DNA from: Azospirillum sp. 412522
GTDB lineage: Bacteria > Pseudomonadota > Alphaproteobacteria > Azospirillales > Azospirillaceae
Length of the DNA: 64,000 bases
Assembly (NCBI RefSeq): GCF_019805165.1
Contig: NZ_RWIJ01000013.1
Coordinates: 1-64,000, forward strand
Reading direction: 5' to 3'
Under the pieces are notes generated by a model. It made no database searches. It worked only from the letters and a program-made list of their open reading frames with translations, and was not told the DNA's origin. The translations under genes were made by a program, and so were the position numbers. Below are positions 12,125-20,792 of the stretch, one piece after another; positions within the stretch are counted from its first letter, which is position 1; each line of letters starts with the position of its first letter.

Positions 12125-12979
12125 TCAGTACCGCCCGCGCATCGCCGCCCATCCCAGCCGAAGCTGCCGGAAAGGGTTGGCCAGCAGCACCCGCGGGGCG
12201 AACACGTCGTTGCCCTCCCTCGCGATCACGCTCAGGTGCAGATCGGCCAGCGTCGCCGGCAGCAGCGCCGGGATTGCTGCCTTCGGCACCTCACGGCGCA
12301 AGGCGCGGGCCTCCGCCAGATGCTTGCGGGCGACCTCGGCGATCTCCGCCACCACCGGCCGAAGCTCCGCAGTGGAGCGGCCGGCGAACAGGTCCTCGCT
12401 TTTGGCGCCGTGCCGCATCATCAGGTCGTCCGGCAACCGTTGCCGGTGCTGCCGCGCGAGGAAGGGAACGGCGCGCAGGATGCCGGAAAGGGCATAGGCG
12501 ATGCCGACATGGCGCCCTGCCGTAGTCGCTGCCGCATCACGCACCCCCACGATCTCCAGCGCCAACTGGACCAGCGGCGCCCCGGTCACCTCGGCATAAT
12601 TGACGAGGCAGGCGAGGTCGGCTGGCGGGGTATCGTCCAGATCGGCTTCGCGCGCATCGATCAAGCGGTCGAACAGAACGCGGCTCAGCCCGAGCCCACG
12701 CGCGGCCTGGGCCAGCGGTTCCATCACCTCGTGGCGCGGTACGGGTCCATCCTCATAGACGGCCTCGATGCCGTCGCGCCAGAATTGCAGTCTCATCTGG
12801 CCCAGGATCGGTTCGCTGACCACCTCGCGGGTCTTTGCGATCTCCAGGTTGAAGGCATAGAGTGCAAAGGTCGCTTCGCGCCTGTCGGCGGGGGTGAACA
12901 GACCTGCCAGAAAGTGGTCGTTGTCATATTTCCGAACCTCCCGTCCGCAATAGGACAGGTCGGTTGCAGCCTTCACCAT
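12125..12979 (-). CDS. NDUFAF6-like squalene/phytoene-synthase-fold protein
   Basis: The 284-residue protein has the trans-isoprenyl diphosphate synthase helical fold but lacks the Asp-rich motifs. The first motif region reads YAFNLEIAKTREV and the second LSGILRAVPF, with no DxxxD. This matches NDUFAF6 (C8orf38), a complex I assembly factor, and not a synthase. It lies back-to-back with hpnC, a true member of the same fold, so old duplication or co-option is possible. The ATG at 12979 precedes the conserved YCGREVRKYDNDHF; no clear ribosome-binding site was found. A role in NADH dehydrogenase assembly is inferred from the family. Confidence 0.78.
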   Translation of the reverse strand: MVKAATDLSYCGREVRKYDNDHFLAGLFTPADRREATFALYAFNLEIAKTREVVSEPILGQMRLQFWRDGIEAVYEDGPVPRHEVMEPLAQAARGLGLSRVLFDRLIDAREADLDDTPPADLACLVNYAEVTGAPLVQLALEIVGVRDAAATTAGRHVGIAYALSGILRAVPFLARQHRQRLPDDLMMRHGAKSEDLFAGRSTAELRPVVAEIAEVARKHLAEARALRREVPKAAIPALLPATLADLHLSVIAREGNDVFAPRVLLANPFRQLRLGWAAMRGRY

Positions 12980-13102
12980 GGGATGCCCGATTGGAAAAAG
13001 AGGGGAGGAACGATGGAAGGACGGGCCAAAGCCTGTTGCTACGCCTATATGAAGCACACACGGTCGCACCGCCAGCCCCGACGCGCAGCAGGCAGGGATC
13101 CC

Positions 13103-13975
13103 ATGACGGATTTCAACATCGCCCCGACGAAACCCCGCAAGACCGGTCCGGTCGCACGCAAGGACGAATCGGGAGAGAATTTCCCCGTCGCGTCCCGCCT
13201 GCTGCCGAAGCACCTGCGTCCGCATGTGATCGCCTTCTACCGCTTCGTACGTCTGGCCGACGATATCGCCGACGATCCGGATCTCGAGCCGGAGACCAAG
13301 CTTGCCTATCTGGAGGCGCTGGAGCGCGCGCTGACCTCGGGCCAAGCCAAGCATGCCTACCTGAAGCCGGCCACCGACCTGCGGGAAAGCCTGCAGAAGA
13401 CCGGCGTCAGCGACCGCCATGCCAGGCAGATCCTGCGCGCCTTCCGCCGCGACTCCGTCGGCGCCCGCTGCCACAGCTGGAGCGACCTGCTTCTGTACTG
13501 CCGCTTCTCCGCCAATCCGGTCGGACGCTACCTGCTCGAACTGCATGGCGAGGGGGTGGCCGCCGGGCCGGCATCGGATGCGCTGTGCTCCGCGTTGCAG
13601 GTGCTGAACCATCTGCAGGATGCGCGGGAGGACTGGACGCAGCTGGGCCGCTGCTACATTCCGCTCGGCTGGTTCGACGAGGCAGGGATCAGCGTCGAAC
13701 GCCTGGTGGAGGTCGAAAGCGACGTCCGCCTGCGCGCCATCTTCGATCAGGCGCTTGAGCACACCGACCGGCTGCTGGAGCGTGCCGCCGCCCTGCCCGG
13801 CCTGATCCAGCACCGCGGCCTGCGGATGGAGGCGGCCGTGATCCTGAGCCTCGCCGAATCGCTGTCGCGCCGGCTGAAGGCCCGCGACCCGCTGAAGGCG
13901 CGCGTCACGTTGGGCGCGCACCACAAGCTGGCAGCGGTGGCGCGGGGACTGGCGCGGAGCTTCTCGGCCGCTTAA
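13103..13975 (+). CDS. hpnC: Squalene synthase subunit HpnC
   Basis: HpnC acts in the bacterial three-enzyme route from farnesyl diphosphate to squalene, converting presqualene diphosphate to hydroxysqualene. The 290-residue protein retains both Asp-rich motifs: RLADDIADDPD near the N-terminus and NHLQDAREDWTQLGR in the second half. It starts at ATG 13103, preceded by CAGGGA. It opens the hpnC-hpnD-hpnE operon, divergent from the NDUFAF6-like gene across about 120 bp that must hold both promoters. Squalene feeds hopanoid synthesis; the cyclase gene is not in this window. Confidence 0.92.
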   Translation: MTDFNIAPTKPRKTGPVARKDESGENFPVASRLLPKHLRPHVIAFYRFVRLADDIADDPDLEPETKLAYLEALERALTSGQAKHAYLKPATDLRESLQKTGVSDRHARQILRAFRRDSVGARCHSWSDLLLYCRFSANPVGRYLLELHGEGVAAGPASDALCSALQVLNHLQDAREDWTQLGRCYIPLGWFDEAGISVERLVEVESDVRLRAIFDQALEHTDRLLERAAALPGLIQHRGLRMEAAVILSLAESLSRRLKARDPLKARVTLGAHHKLAAVARGLARSFSAA

Positions 13976-13989
13976 ACTCCGGGGCCACA

Positions 13990-14023
13990 CGTCGTGACGT
14001 GCACCGTCAGGCACGTCACGACG
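13990..14023. repeat. Perfect 13-bp inverted repeat between hpnC and hpnD
   Basis: CGTCGTGACGTGC (13990-14002) is exactly complementary to 14011-14023 with an 8-base loop. Each arm is itself nearly palindromic (CGTC/GACG). No T-run follows, so it is unlikely to terminate transcription. It could stabilise mRNA or bind a regulator. Confidence 0.6.
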
Positions 14024-14046
14024 CGCACATGCCCAGGATGCTGCAG

Positions 14047-14976
14047 ATGACCCCTCCGCCGCTGGAGACGGCCCCGCTGGAACCGGGATCCACCACATCG
14101 CCGGACAAAAAGGCCCCCGATACGGCAACCGCCGTCACTGCCAAGTCTGGCAGCACCTTCTACTGGCCGATGCGTCTGCTGCCCGCATCCAAGCGGGCGG
14201 CGATGTTCGCGATCTACGCCTTCTGCCGCCGCATCGACGACATCGCCGACGAGCCCGGGGAGCCCGCCACCAAGCGGGCCGCCCTTGATGTTTGGCGCCG
14301 AGACATCCGCGATCTCTATGTCGGCGGCGCTCCCAGCGGCCCATTGACCGCCGCCCTGAAGGGAGCCGTCGAGCGCTATGGGCTGCCGCGGGCGGAACTG
14401 GAGGCGCTGATCGACGGCATGGCGATGGACGTCGCCGGAGAGGAGGCCGGGTCCGGCGGCATGCGCGCGCCCGACCTCGACACCCTGCGGCTCTATTGCC
14501 GACGCGTCGCCGGTGCCGTGGGCATGCTGGCGATCAGGGTCTTCGACCGCGCCGACCCTGCCACGGAGCGGTTCGCCCTGGCGCTGGGCGAGGCCTTGCA
14601 ACTGACCAACATCCTGCGCGATCTGGCCGAGGACGCCGAGCTGGACCGGCTTTACCTGCCGCGTGAGCTCCTGCTGGCCGCCGGCATAACCAACGTCCGC
14701 CCGGACGAGGTGTTGGCACACCCCGCCCTGCCCCGGGCCTGCGAGGCTCTGGCGGACCTCGCGGAGGCACGCTTCGCCGAGGCCCGGTCGGCCATCGACG
14801 GACAGGCTCGTGGATCCCTGTGGGCGGCAACCGCCATGATGGTGCTGTACCACCGGCTGCTGAAGCGTCTGCGCACCGCCGGGTGGCGTGACCTGAACGC
14901 CCGCGTCCGGGTCGGCAGACGTGAGAGCGCCTGGGTGGCGGTGCGGTGCATGCTTGGCATTCCCCCGGCCGCCTGA
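14047..14976 (+). CDS. hpnD: Presqualene diphosphate synthase HpnD
   Basis: HpnD condenses two farnesyl diphosphates into presqualene diphosphate. The protein has YAFCRRIDDIADEPG as first Asp-rich motif, NILRDLAEDAELDRLYLP as second, and the family helical core throughout. The frame is open from a GTG at 13999, but that codon lies inside a perfect hairpin. ATG codons occur at 14029, 14038 and 14047. The last has CAGGA eight bases upstream and gives 309 residues, still with a Thr/Pro-rich tail of about 45 residues before the catalytic fold. The stop overlaps the hpnE start by one base (TGATG), indicating translational coupling. Confidence 0.92.
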   Translation: MTPPPLETAPLEPGSTTSPDKKAPDTATAVTAKSGSTFYWPMRLLPASKRAAMFAIYAFCRRIDDIADEPGEPATKRAALDVWRRDIRDLYVGGAPSGPLTAALKGAVERYGLPRAELEALIDGMAMDVAGEEAGSGGMRAPDLDTLRLYCRRVAGAVGMLAIRVFDRADPATERFALALGEALQLTNILRDLAEDAELDRLYLPRELLLAAGITNVRPDEVLAHPALPRACEALADLAEARFAEARSAIDGQARGSLWAATAMMVLYHRLLKRLRTAGWRDLNARVRVGRRESAWVAVRCMLGIPPAA

Positions 14977-16364
14977 TGAGTGATCCGGGCATCGTCCATG
15001 TCATCGGCGCCGGCTTGGCCGGGCTCGCCGCGGCCGTCCGGCTGACGGAGGCAGGCAGGCGCGTCGCCATCTATGAGCAGGCCCCACAGGCGGGGGGGCG
15101 ATGCCGCAGCTTTCATGACGCCGCACTCGGCCGATTGATGGACAACGGCAACCACATGGTGCTCAGCGGCAACCGCGCGCTGCTCGACTATGCCCGTCGG
15201 ACCGGTGGCAGCGACGCGCTGGAGGAACTGCGGCCGGCGGCCTTTCCGTTCCTCGACCTGCGCAATGGCGCCTCGTGGACGCTGGTCCCCGGCGGTCTGT
15301 GGCTGTTCGACCCAACCCGGCGGGTGCCCGGCAGCCGGCCGGTCGACTATCTCGCGGCCCTGCGCTGCCTGACGGCCGGCCGGGAGCATTCCGTCGCCGA
15401 CCGCCTCTCGCCCAACGGGGCGTTGTTCGAGCCGCTGTGGCGCCCTCTGGCGGTGTCCGCTCTCAACGGTCCGGTGGAACGCGTCTCCGCACGGCTGTTC
15501 GGAGCGGTGCTGCGCGAGACGCTGCTGCGCGGCGAGGCGGCTTGCCGGCCCGTGCTGGCGCCGCACGGCCTGTCCGCCGCTTTCGTCGATCCGGCGACGG
15601 CGCGCCTGCGGGCGGTGGGGGCGGCGGTGCATCTCGGAGCCCGGGTCGATGCGCTGACCTTCGAGGAGGATCGCGTGACCGGCTTTTCCGCCGGCGGCGA
15701 TTCGGTGACGCTCGGCCCGCGCGACAGTGTGATCCTCGCCGCACCGGCCTGGGTGGCTGAGCGGCTGGTGCCGGGGCTGGTCGTCCCGCCTCCGGGACCG
15801 GCCATCGTCAATCTGCATATCCGCCTGGATCGGCCGGTGCGGCTCCCAGGTGGGCTTCCCTTCGTCGGACTGGTCGGCGGCATCGCCGAATGGCTGTTCG
15901 TCCGTGACGGCCTGCTGTCGGTGACCGTGAGTGACGCCGATGCGCTGGCCGACCTGCCGGCCGAGGAAATCGCCGCCCGGCTATGGGTGGAGATCGCCCG
16001 CCACCTGACCGCGACACAGCGACTCGGGGAGCCGATTCCGCCTTTCCGGGTGGTCAAGGAGCGGCGGGCCACCCCCGACCAATCTTCCGAATCGGTTTCG
16101 CGCCGTCCGGCCACCCGCACGCGCTGGATCAACCTGACGCTGGCCGGCGACTGGACGGAAACGGGACTTCCAGCCACGTTGGAGGCCGCCGTCCGTTCGG
16201 GAAACCGGGCGGCCGACGCCACTTTGTCGAACGGAAATAACCCTATACGACGTTCCGGACTGTTTACGGCCTTCACAAGCTTCCGTCATCGGCCTATTTG
16301 GACGGACGGAGGTGCCGTGCCCGCAAGGCCCGGCCCGGAAGGACAATCAAAGAAGAGAGGGTAA
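14976..16364 (+). CDS. hpnE: Hydroxysqualene dehydroxylase HpnE
   Basis: HpnE is the FAD-dependent amine-oxidase-like enzyme that reduces hydroxysqualene to squalene. The protein opens with the dinucleotide motif VIGAGLAGLAAAVRL and the YEQAPQAGGRCRS segment. The FAD-binding C-terminus LAGDWTETGLPATLEAAVRSG is intact. It starts at ATG 14976, overlapping the hpnD stop. The family normally ends soon after this FAD motif; here about 45 more residues, without recognisable domain, run to a stop five bases before sodB. The tail looks like a read-through of intergenic sequence. Confidence 0.93.
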   Translation: MSDPGIVHVIGAGLAGLAAAVRLTEAGRRVAIYEQAPQAGGRCRSFHDAALGRLMDNGNHMVLSGNRALLDYARRTGGSDALEELRPAAFPFLDLRNGASWTLVPGGLWLFDPTRRVPGSRPVDYLAALRCLTAGREHSVADRLSPNGALFEPLWRPLAVSALNGPVERVSARLFGAVLRETLLRGEAACRPVLAPHGLSAAFVDPATARLRAVGAAVHLGARVDALTFEEDRVTGFSAGGDSVTLGPRDSVILAAPAWVAERLVPGLVVPPPGPAIVNLHIRLDRPVRLPGGLPFVGLVGGIAEWLFVRDGLLSVTVSDADALADLPAEEIAARLWVEIARHLTATQRLGEPIPPFRVVKERRATPDQSSESVSRRPATRTRWINLTLAGDWTETGLPATLEAAVRSGNRAADATLSNGNNPIRRSGLFTAFTSFRHRPIWTDGGAVPARPGPEGQSKKRG

Positions 16365-16369
16365 ATCAA

Positions 16370-16963
16370 ATGGCGTTCGAACTTCCGCCGCTTCCGTATG
16401 CGTACGACGCTCTGGCTCCGTACATCTCGTCGGAGACCCTGCACCTGCACCATGACAAGCACCACCAGACCTACGTCACCAACCTGAACAACCTGACCAA
16501 GGACACCCCGCTGGCCAACGCCAGCCTGGAGGAGGTCATCAAGGCGTCCGCCGGCGATGCGTCCAAGGTCGGCATCTTCAACAACGCCGCCCAGGTGTGG
16601 AACCACACCTTCTTCTGGCAGTGCCTGAAGAAGGACGGCGGCAAGATGCCGGCCGCACTGGAGCAGCGCATCGTCGCCGACTTCGGCAGCGTCGAGAAGT
16701 TCAAGGAAGAGCTGACCCAGGCCGCCCTGACCCAGTTCGGTTCGGGATGGGCCTGGCTGTACCTGGACGGCGGCAAGCTGAAGGTCGGCAAGACCGGCAA
16801 CGCCGACACCCCGCTGGCGCACGGCCAGAAGCCGCTGTTCACCATCGACGTGTGGGAGCATGCCTATTACGTCGATTTCCAGAACCGCCGCGCCGATTTC
16901 GTGAAGGCGGTGATCGACAACCTCGCCAACTGGGACTTCGCCGCCGAGCAGCTGGCTGCGTGA
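16370..16963 (+). CDS. sodB: Superoxide dismutase (Fe type)
   Basis: The enzyme converts superoxide to hydrogen peroxide and oxygen. The metal ligands are all visible in the 197-residue protein: His27, His79 (WNHTFFW), Asp160 and His164 (DVWEHAYY). Gln75 in AAQVWNH, near the N-terminal metal ligand, is the hallmark of iron rather than manganese enzymes. It lacks a signal peptide and is cytoplasmic. It starts five bases after hpnE with AGAGAGGG upstream, and may have its own promoter inside the hpnE tail. A strong terminator follows. Confidence 0.96.
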   Translation: MAFELPPLPYAYDALAPYISSETLHLHHDKHHQTYVTNLNNLTKDTPLANASLEEVIKASAGDASKVGIFNNAAQVWNHTFFWQCLKKDGGKMPAALEQRIVADFGSVEKFKEELTQAALTQFGSGWAWLYLDGGKLKVGKTGNADTPLAHGQKPLFTIDVWEHAYYVDFQNRRADFVKAVIDNLANWDFAAEQLAA

Positions 16964-16988
16964 TCCTGCCCGTCGAGGGTTGAAGACG

Positions 16989-17020
16989 CAAAGGCGCCCG
17001 AGAGGGCGCCTTTGTCGTTT
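16989..17020 (+). terminator. Intrinsic terminator of sodB
   Basis: An 11-bp perfect stem (CAAAGGCGCCC at 16989-16999 with complement 17004-17014) and a GAGA tetraloop, ending in a T-rich stretch. The A-rich 5' side makes it potentially bidirectional, serving the convergent Mth938-like gene too. Confidence 0.85.
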
Positions 17021-17042
17021 CCGGTGCGGGGGTGATTGGCCT

Positions 17043-17420
17043 CTAAACCGGCAGCATTGCCGCAGCCACCCGCCGGCCTTCGGCCAGCAGGACATTGTAG
17101 GTCCGGCACACCGCACGGCTGTCCATCAGTTCGACAACGATGCCCTGCTCGCGCAGACCAAGGCGCAGCTCCTTCGGGATCATCCTCATGGCGGGACCGG
17201 TGCCGAGTAGCAGGATCTCCACCTTGGGTTCGGCAGCGAGCACGGGACCAAAATCCTCGACCGCCAGGGAAGTGACGTCCGTCGCCTCCCAGGGCAACGT
17301 GCGGTCGGGCAGCACGATCAGCGCACCGAGGCGCCACTGGCCGGAAATGCAGAACTGTCCCGGACCGTATCCGTCGATGACCTGACGGTCCGACGGGATC
17401 ATCGGCATGATGTCGGCCAT
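17043..17420 (-). CDS. Mth938/NDUFAF3-like (DUF498) protein
   Basis: The 125-residue protein has the Mth938 fold pattern, with GPGQFCISGQW at the start, LPW, EILLLGTGP in the middle and VELMDSRAVCRTYNVLLAEGR near the end. It is the bacterial counterpart of NDUFAF3, which assists complex I assembly in mitochondria. It starts at ATG 17420 with AGGAGAGGG upstream. It follows secF on the same strand, 27 bp after the secF stop; association of this family with Sec/YidC insertion genes is known in alphaproteobacteria. With the NDUFAF6-like gene at 12125 it makes two complex I assembly homologues within 5 kb. Confidence 0.8.
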   Translation of the reverse strand: MADIMPMIPSDRQVIDGYGPGQFCISGQWRLGALIVLPDRTLPWEATDVTSLAVEDFGPVLAAEPKVEILLLGTGPAMRMIPKELRLGLREQGIVVELMDSRAVCRTYNVLLAEGRRVAAAMLPV

Positions 17421-17447
17421 GCTGCCCTCTCCTGTTCCTACCCGACC

Positions 17448-18404
17448 TTACGGCGTGGTCGCCGGAGTGTTGCCCGCCGAAGCGGCATCGGGAGTACCGC
17501 GCCGCAGGCGGTTCTCGCCCAGGAACAGCAAGATGGGCGCGGCGATGAACACCGACGAGCTGGTCGCAAGGATAACGCCGAAGATCAGGACGATGCCGAA
17601 GTCCTGCAGAGCCTCGCCACCGAACAGCGCCAGCGGAATGATCGACAGCAGCGTGCAGACCGAGGTGCCGACGGTGCGGTTCAGCGTCTCGTTGATCGAC
17701 ATGTCGATCAGGTCGCGCAGCGGCATCTTCTTGTAGATGCGCAGGTTTTCGCGCATGCGGTCATAGACCACGACCTTGTCGTTCACCGAATAGCCCATGA
17801 CGGTCAGGATCGCCGCCACGGCCGTCAGGTTGAACTGGATGTCGGTGATGGCATAGAAGCCGACGATCTTGGTGATGTCGAGGACCAGCGTCACCACCGC
17901 GCCGAAGCCGAACTGCCATTCGAAGCGGAACCAGATGTAGACCAGCATCGCCAGCATGGCGAGGCCGAGCGCCAGCATGCCGTTGGCGAACAGCTCGCCG
18001 CTGACCGACGCGCCGACGGCCTCGACACGGCGCACCTGGGCGCCGGGAACGGCTTCGGCCAGCGTGTTGCGCACCTTGTCGGCGGCGACCTGCTGTGCGG
18101 CATCGTCGCCGGGCTGGCGTTCCAGGCGGATCAGCACGTCCTGGGCCGACCCGAACTCCTGCAATGCCACCTGCCCCATGCCGAGGCCGGAAAGCGTATG
18201 GCGCAGCGAGGCGAAGTCGGCTGCCTGCGGCGTGCGGGCTTCGATGACGATGCCGCCGCGGAAGTCGATGCCGTAGTTCAGGCCGGGGTGGAAGAACAGG
18301 ACGACCGAGGCGATGGACAGGATCGCCGACACGACGAGACCGGCGATGCGGCCGTTCATGAACGGGATCTTGGTGTTGTCGGGGACGAGGCGGAGATGGA
18401 ACAT
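17448..18404 (-). CDS. secF: Protein translocase subunit SecF
   Basis: SecF pairs with SecD to use the proton motive force in late protein export. The 318-residue protein has the N-terminal membrane segment, the first-loop GIDFRGG motif, and five further helices including MGYSVNDKVVVYDRMREN and the DLIDMSINETLNRT segment. The frame is open to 18455; the ATG at 18404 has GAGAGG eight bases upstream and matches the usual family start. It lies 11 bp after secD in a yajC-secD-secF-Mth938 order. Confidence 0.95.
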   Translation of the reverse strand: MFHLRLVPDNTKIPFMNGRIAGLVVSAILSIASVVLFFHPGLNYGIDFRGGIVIEARTPQAADFASLRHTLSGLGMGQVALQEFGSAQDVLIRLERQPGDDAAQQVAADKVRNTLAEAVPGAQVRRVEAVGASVSGELFANGMLALGLAMLAMLVYIWFRFEWQFGFGAVVTLVLDITKIVGFYAITDIQFNLTAVAAILTVMGYSVNDKVVVYDRMRENLRIYKKMPLRDLIDMSINETLNRTVGTSVCTLLSIIPLALFGGEALQDFGIVLIFGVILATSSSVFIAAPILLFLGENRLRRGTPDAASAGNTPATTP

Positions 18405-18415
18405 CGGAAGACCTC

Positions 18416-20014
18416 TCAGACCGGCAACGCGGCCGGACGGGTCCGGCGCAGCCACGTCACCATCATCAGACGCACGAGCACCGTCGCGGTGAACATGGAG
18501 ATGAGGATGCCGAAGGTGATGGTGACGGCGAAGCCCTTGATGGTGCCGGTGCCGAAGACGAACAGCAGCGCCATCTTGATGGCCGTGGTCAGGTTGGAGT
18601 CGACGATGGTGCTGTAGGCCCGGCTGAAGCCGGCCTCCATCGAGGCGAAGACCCCGCGACCCTTCTTGGTCTCCTCGCGGATGCGCTCATTGATCAGGAT
18701 GTTGGCGTCGACCGCGAGACCCAGAGACAACAGCACGCCGGCAATGCCCGGCAGCGTCAGCGTGGCCTGCAGCAGAGACAACGCCGCGAGCGTCAGCACG
18801 AGGTTGACGAACAGCGCGGAACAGGCGAAGGCGCCAAACAGACCATAGCTGGCGATCATGTAGATGCAGACCATCACGAAGCCGACGACGACGGCGGTCA
18901 GGCCGGCGCGGATCGAATCAGCACCCAGGTCGGGGCCGACGGTCCGTTCCTCGATCACCTTCAGCGGGGCCGGCAGGGCGCCGGCGCGCAGCAGGACGGC
19001 GAGGTCGTTGGCATTGGCGGCGGTGAAGTTGCCGCTGATCTGGCCACGCCCGCCGGTGATCGGCTCACGGATGACCGGGGCGCTGATGACCTTGTTGTCG
19101 AGCACGATGGCGAAGGGCCGGCCGACATTCTGCCTGGTCACCTCGGCGAAGCGGTTGGCGCCCGCCGTATTGAACTCGAAGTTGACCACCCACTCGCCGG
19201 TCTGCGGGTTGGTGCCCGCCGATGCGTTCTGCAGCGTGGCGCCATCGACCTCGACCTTCTTGCGGATGACGTATTTGGACTGGTAGCGGTCGCCTTCGGC
19301 CGACGGCAGGATCTCCGAACCCGGAGGGGCGCGCCCGGTGCTGGGGTCGGCGTTCGTGTCGACCAGCCGGAAAGTCATCTTGGCGGTGGTGCCGAGCAGC
19401 CGCTTGATGCGGTCGGGATCTTCCACGCCGGGCAGCTGGACCAGGATGCGGTCGTTGCCCTGGCGGGCGATCGTCGGCTCGTTCACGCCGGTCTCGTCGA
19501 TGCGGCGGCGGACAATCTCGATCGACTGCTCGATGGCCTGGGTGGCGCGGTCGCGCAGCGCGACCTCGCTCAGCGCCACGGTCACCGTGCCGCCGTTGAC
19601 GGTCACGTCGAGGTCGGGCTGCCCGACGCCCAGTGCCGTGCGGCCGACCGGGCTGGAGAGCTGGCGCAGGGCCTTCACCGCCTCGTCGGCCTGGGCCGGG
19701 TCGCGCAGCTGGACGGTCACGGCGCGCTCGCCGGCGTTCAGCGCGGTGTAGCCGACATTGGCGGTGCGCAACTGCTGCCGCGCGCCATCGACCAGACCTT
19801 CCACCCGATCGCGGATGACGGTGGCCATGTCGACTTCAAGCAACAGATGCGATCCGCCACGCAGGTCGAGACCCAGCGACACCCGGGTGTTGGCGTACCA
19901 GGACGGCAACGCCGCCAGCGTGTCGCGACCCATGAAGTTGGGCAGCATCAGGATGAACCCGGCGATGCAGGTGGCCAGGATCAGGTAAATCTTCCAGCGC
20001 GAAAAATAGAGCAT
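18416..20014 (-). CDS. secD: Protein translocase subunit SecD
   Basis: The 532-residue inner-membrane protein has an N-terminal helix, the GLDLRGGSHLLLEVD motif, a large periplasmic P1 region and five C-terminal helices containing LSLGLAVDANILINERIREE. This is the complete SecD architecture. It starts at ATG 20014 and is followed 11 bp later by secF. A 124-bp gap separates it from yajC upstream. Confidence 0.96.
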   Translation of the reverse strand: MLYFSRWKIYLILATCIAGFILMLPNFMGRDTLAALPSWYANTRVSLGLDLRGGSHLLLEVDMATVIRDRVEGLVDGARQQLRTANVGYTALNAGERAVTVQLRDPAQADEAVKALRQLSSPVGRTALGVGQPDLDVTVNGGTVTVALSEVALRDRATQAIEQSIEIVRRRIDETGVNEPTIARQGNDRILVQLPGVEDPDRIKRLLGTTAKMTFRLVDTNADPSTGRAPPGSEILPSAEGDRYQSKYVIRKKVEVDGATLQNASAGTNPQTGEWVVNFEFNTAGANRFAEVTRQNVGRPFAIVLDNKVISAPVIREPITGGRGQISGNFTAANANDLAVLLRAGALPAPLKVIEERTVGPDLGADSIRAGLTAVVVGFVMVCIYMIASYGLFGAFACSALFVNLVLTLAALSLLQATLTLPGIAGVLLSLGLAVDANILINERIREETKKGRGVFASMEAGFSRAYSTIVDSNLTTAIKMALLFVFGTGTIKGFAVTITFGILISMFTATVLVRLMMVTWLRRTRPAALPV

Positions 20015-20138
20015 GCGTCACTCGAATCCGATCAGACACCCAGCCGGACGACCGGTCCGCCATGTATGTGCGGCAACCGGCCGGGCCGGACGGGAAGCGC
20101 CTTCGGGCCGACCCGCGGAAGAGGGGGCCGGCTGCGGC

Positions 20139-20567
20139 TTACTTGCGGCCGAACAGCTTGCCGATCCCGCCGGCGGCGGTGGTGTCGGCCGGCTTGGCCT
20201 CGCCCTCTGCCGCCGGAGCTGCAGCGTCGCCGCCGGACTTGCCGGCCGGCTCGGTCTTGGCGAGCACGATGTTCACGGTGGAGCGCAGGCAGCGCACGCG
20301 CACGTTCTCCGCGATCTCGACGGTGATCTCGTCGTCGGTGCCGACCTTGGTGACGACGCCGATGATGCCGCCGCCGGTCACGACGCGGTCGCCGCGGCGG
20401 ATGGCCGACAGCATCGCCTTATGCTCCTTCATCTTCTTCTGCTGCGGACGGATCAGCAGGAAGTAGAAGACGACGAAGATCAGGATCAGCGGCGCGAACT
20501 GGACGAGCATGTCACCGCCGCCGCCAGCCGGGGCCGCCGTCTGTGCATAAGCCGTCGAAACGAACAT
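20139..20567 (-). CDS. yajC: Preprotein translocase subunit YajC
   Basis: YajC is a small partner of the SecDF complex. The 142-residue protein has a membrane helix (about residues 22-42) followed by RPQQKKMKEHKAM and the basic GDRVVTGGGIIG segment, as in the family. The C-terminal Ala/Gly-rich extension ends in GKLFGRK. The frame is open to 20687; ATG 20567 has AAGGAG upstream and gives the family start MFVSTAYAQ. It is divergent from the DUF815 ATPase gene. Confidence 0.94.
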   Translation of the reverse strand: MFVSTAYAQTAAPAGGGGDMLVQFAPLILIFVVFYFLLIRPQQKKMKEHKAMLSAIRRGDRVVTGGGIIGVVTKVGTDDEITVEIAENVRVRCLRSTVNIVLAKTEPAGKSGGDAAAPAAEGEAKPADTTAAGGIGKLFGRK

Positions 20568-20792
20568 CTGGAAGCTCCTTACAGGTTTGGTCTCGGCACC
20601 GGATCGGCGTTCCGCCGCGACGCCGCGACTATAGCCGCCCATGACCGGGATGCAATGGTGATGCGCCACAATCCGCAGGCGCCCCACAGCTTGTGTGCTT
20701 GCCTTGCTGTGTTACGGTGCGAAGGCGTCGGAAAGATGGCTGCGCGGTCACCCACTTTCCATGGAACATCCAGAAAAAATGTCCGGAAAATT

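Noticed and set aside
12125..12979. Annotation as a third squalene synthase
   Set aside because: Both Asp-rich catalytic motifs are missing; the NDUFAF6-like reading fits better.
13999..14046. GTG 13999 as the hpnD start
   Set aside because: It lies inside the perfect hairpin and has no ribosome-binding site; ATG 14047 is better placed.
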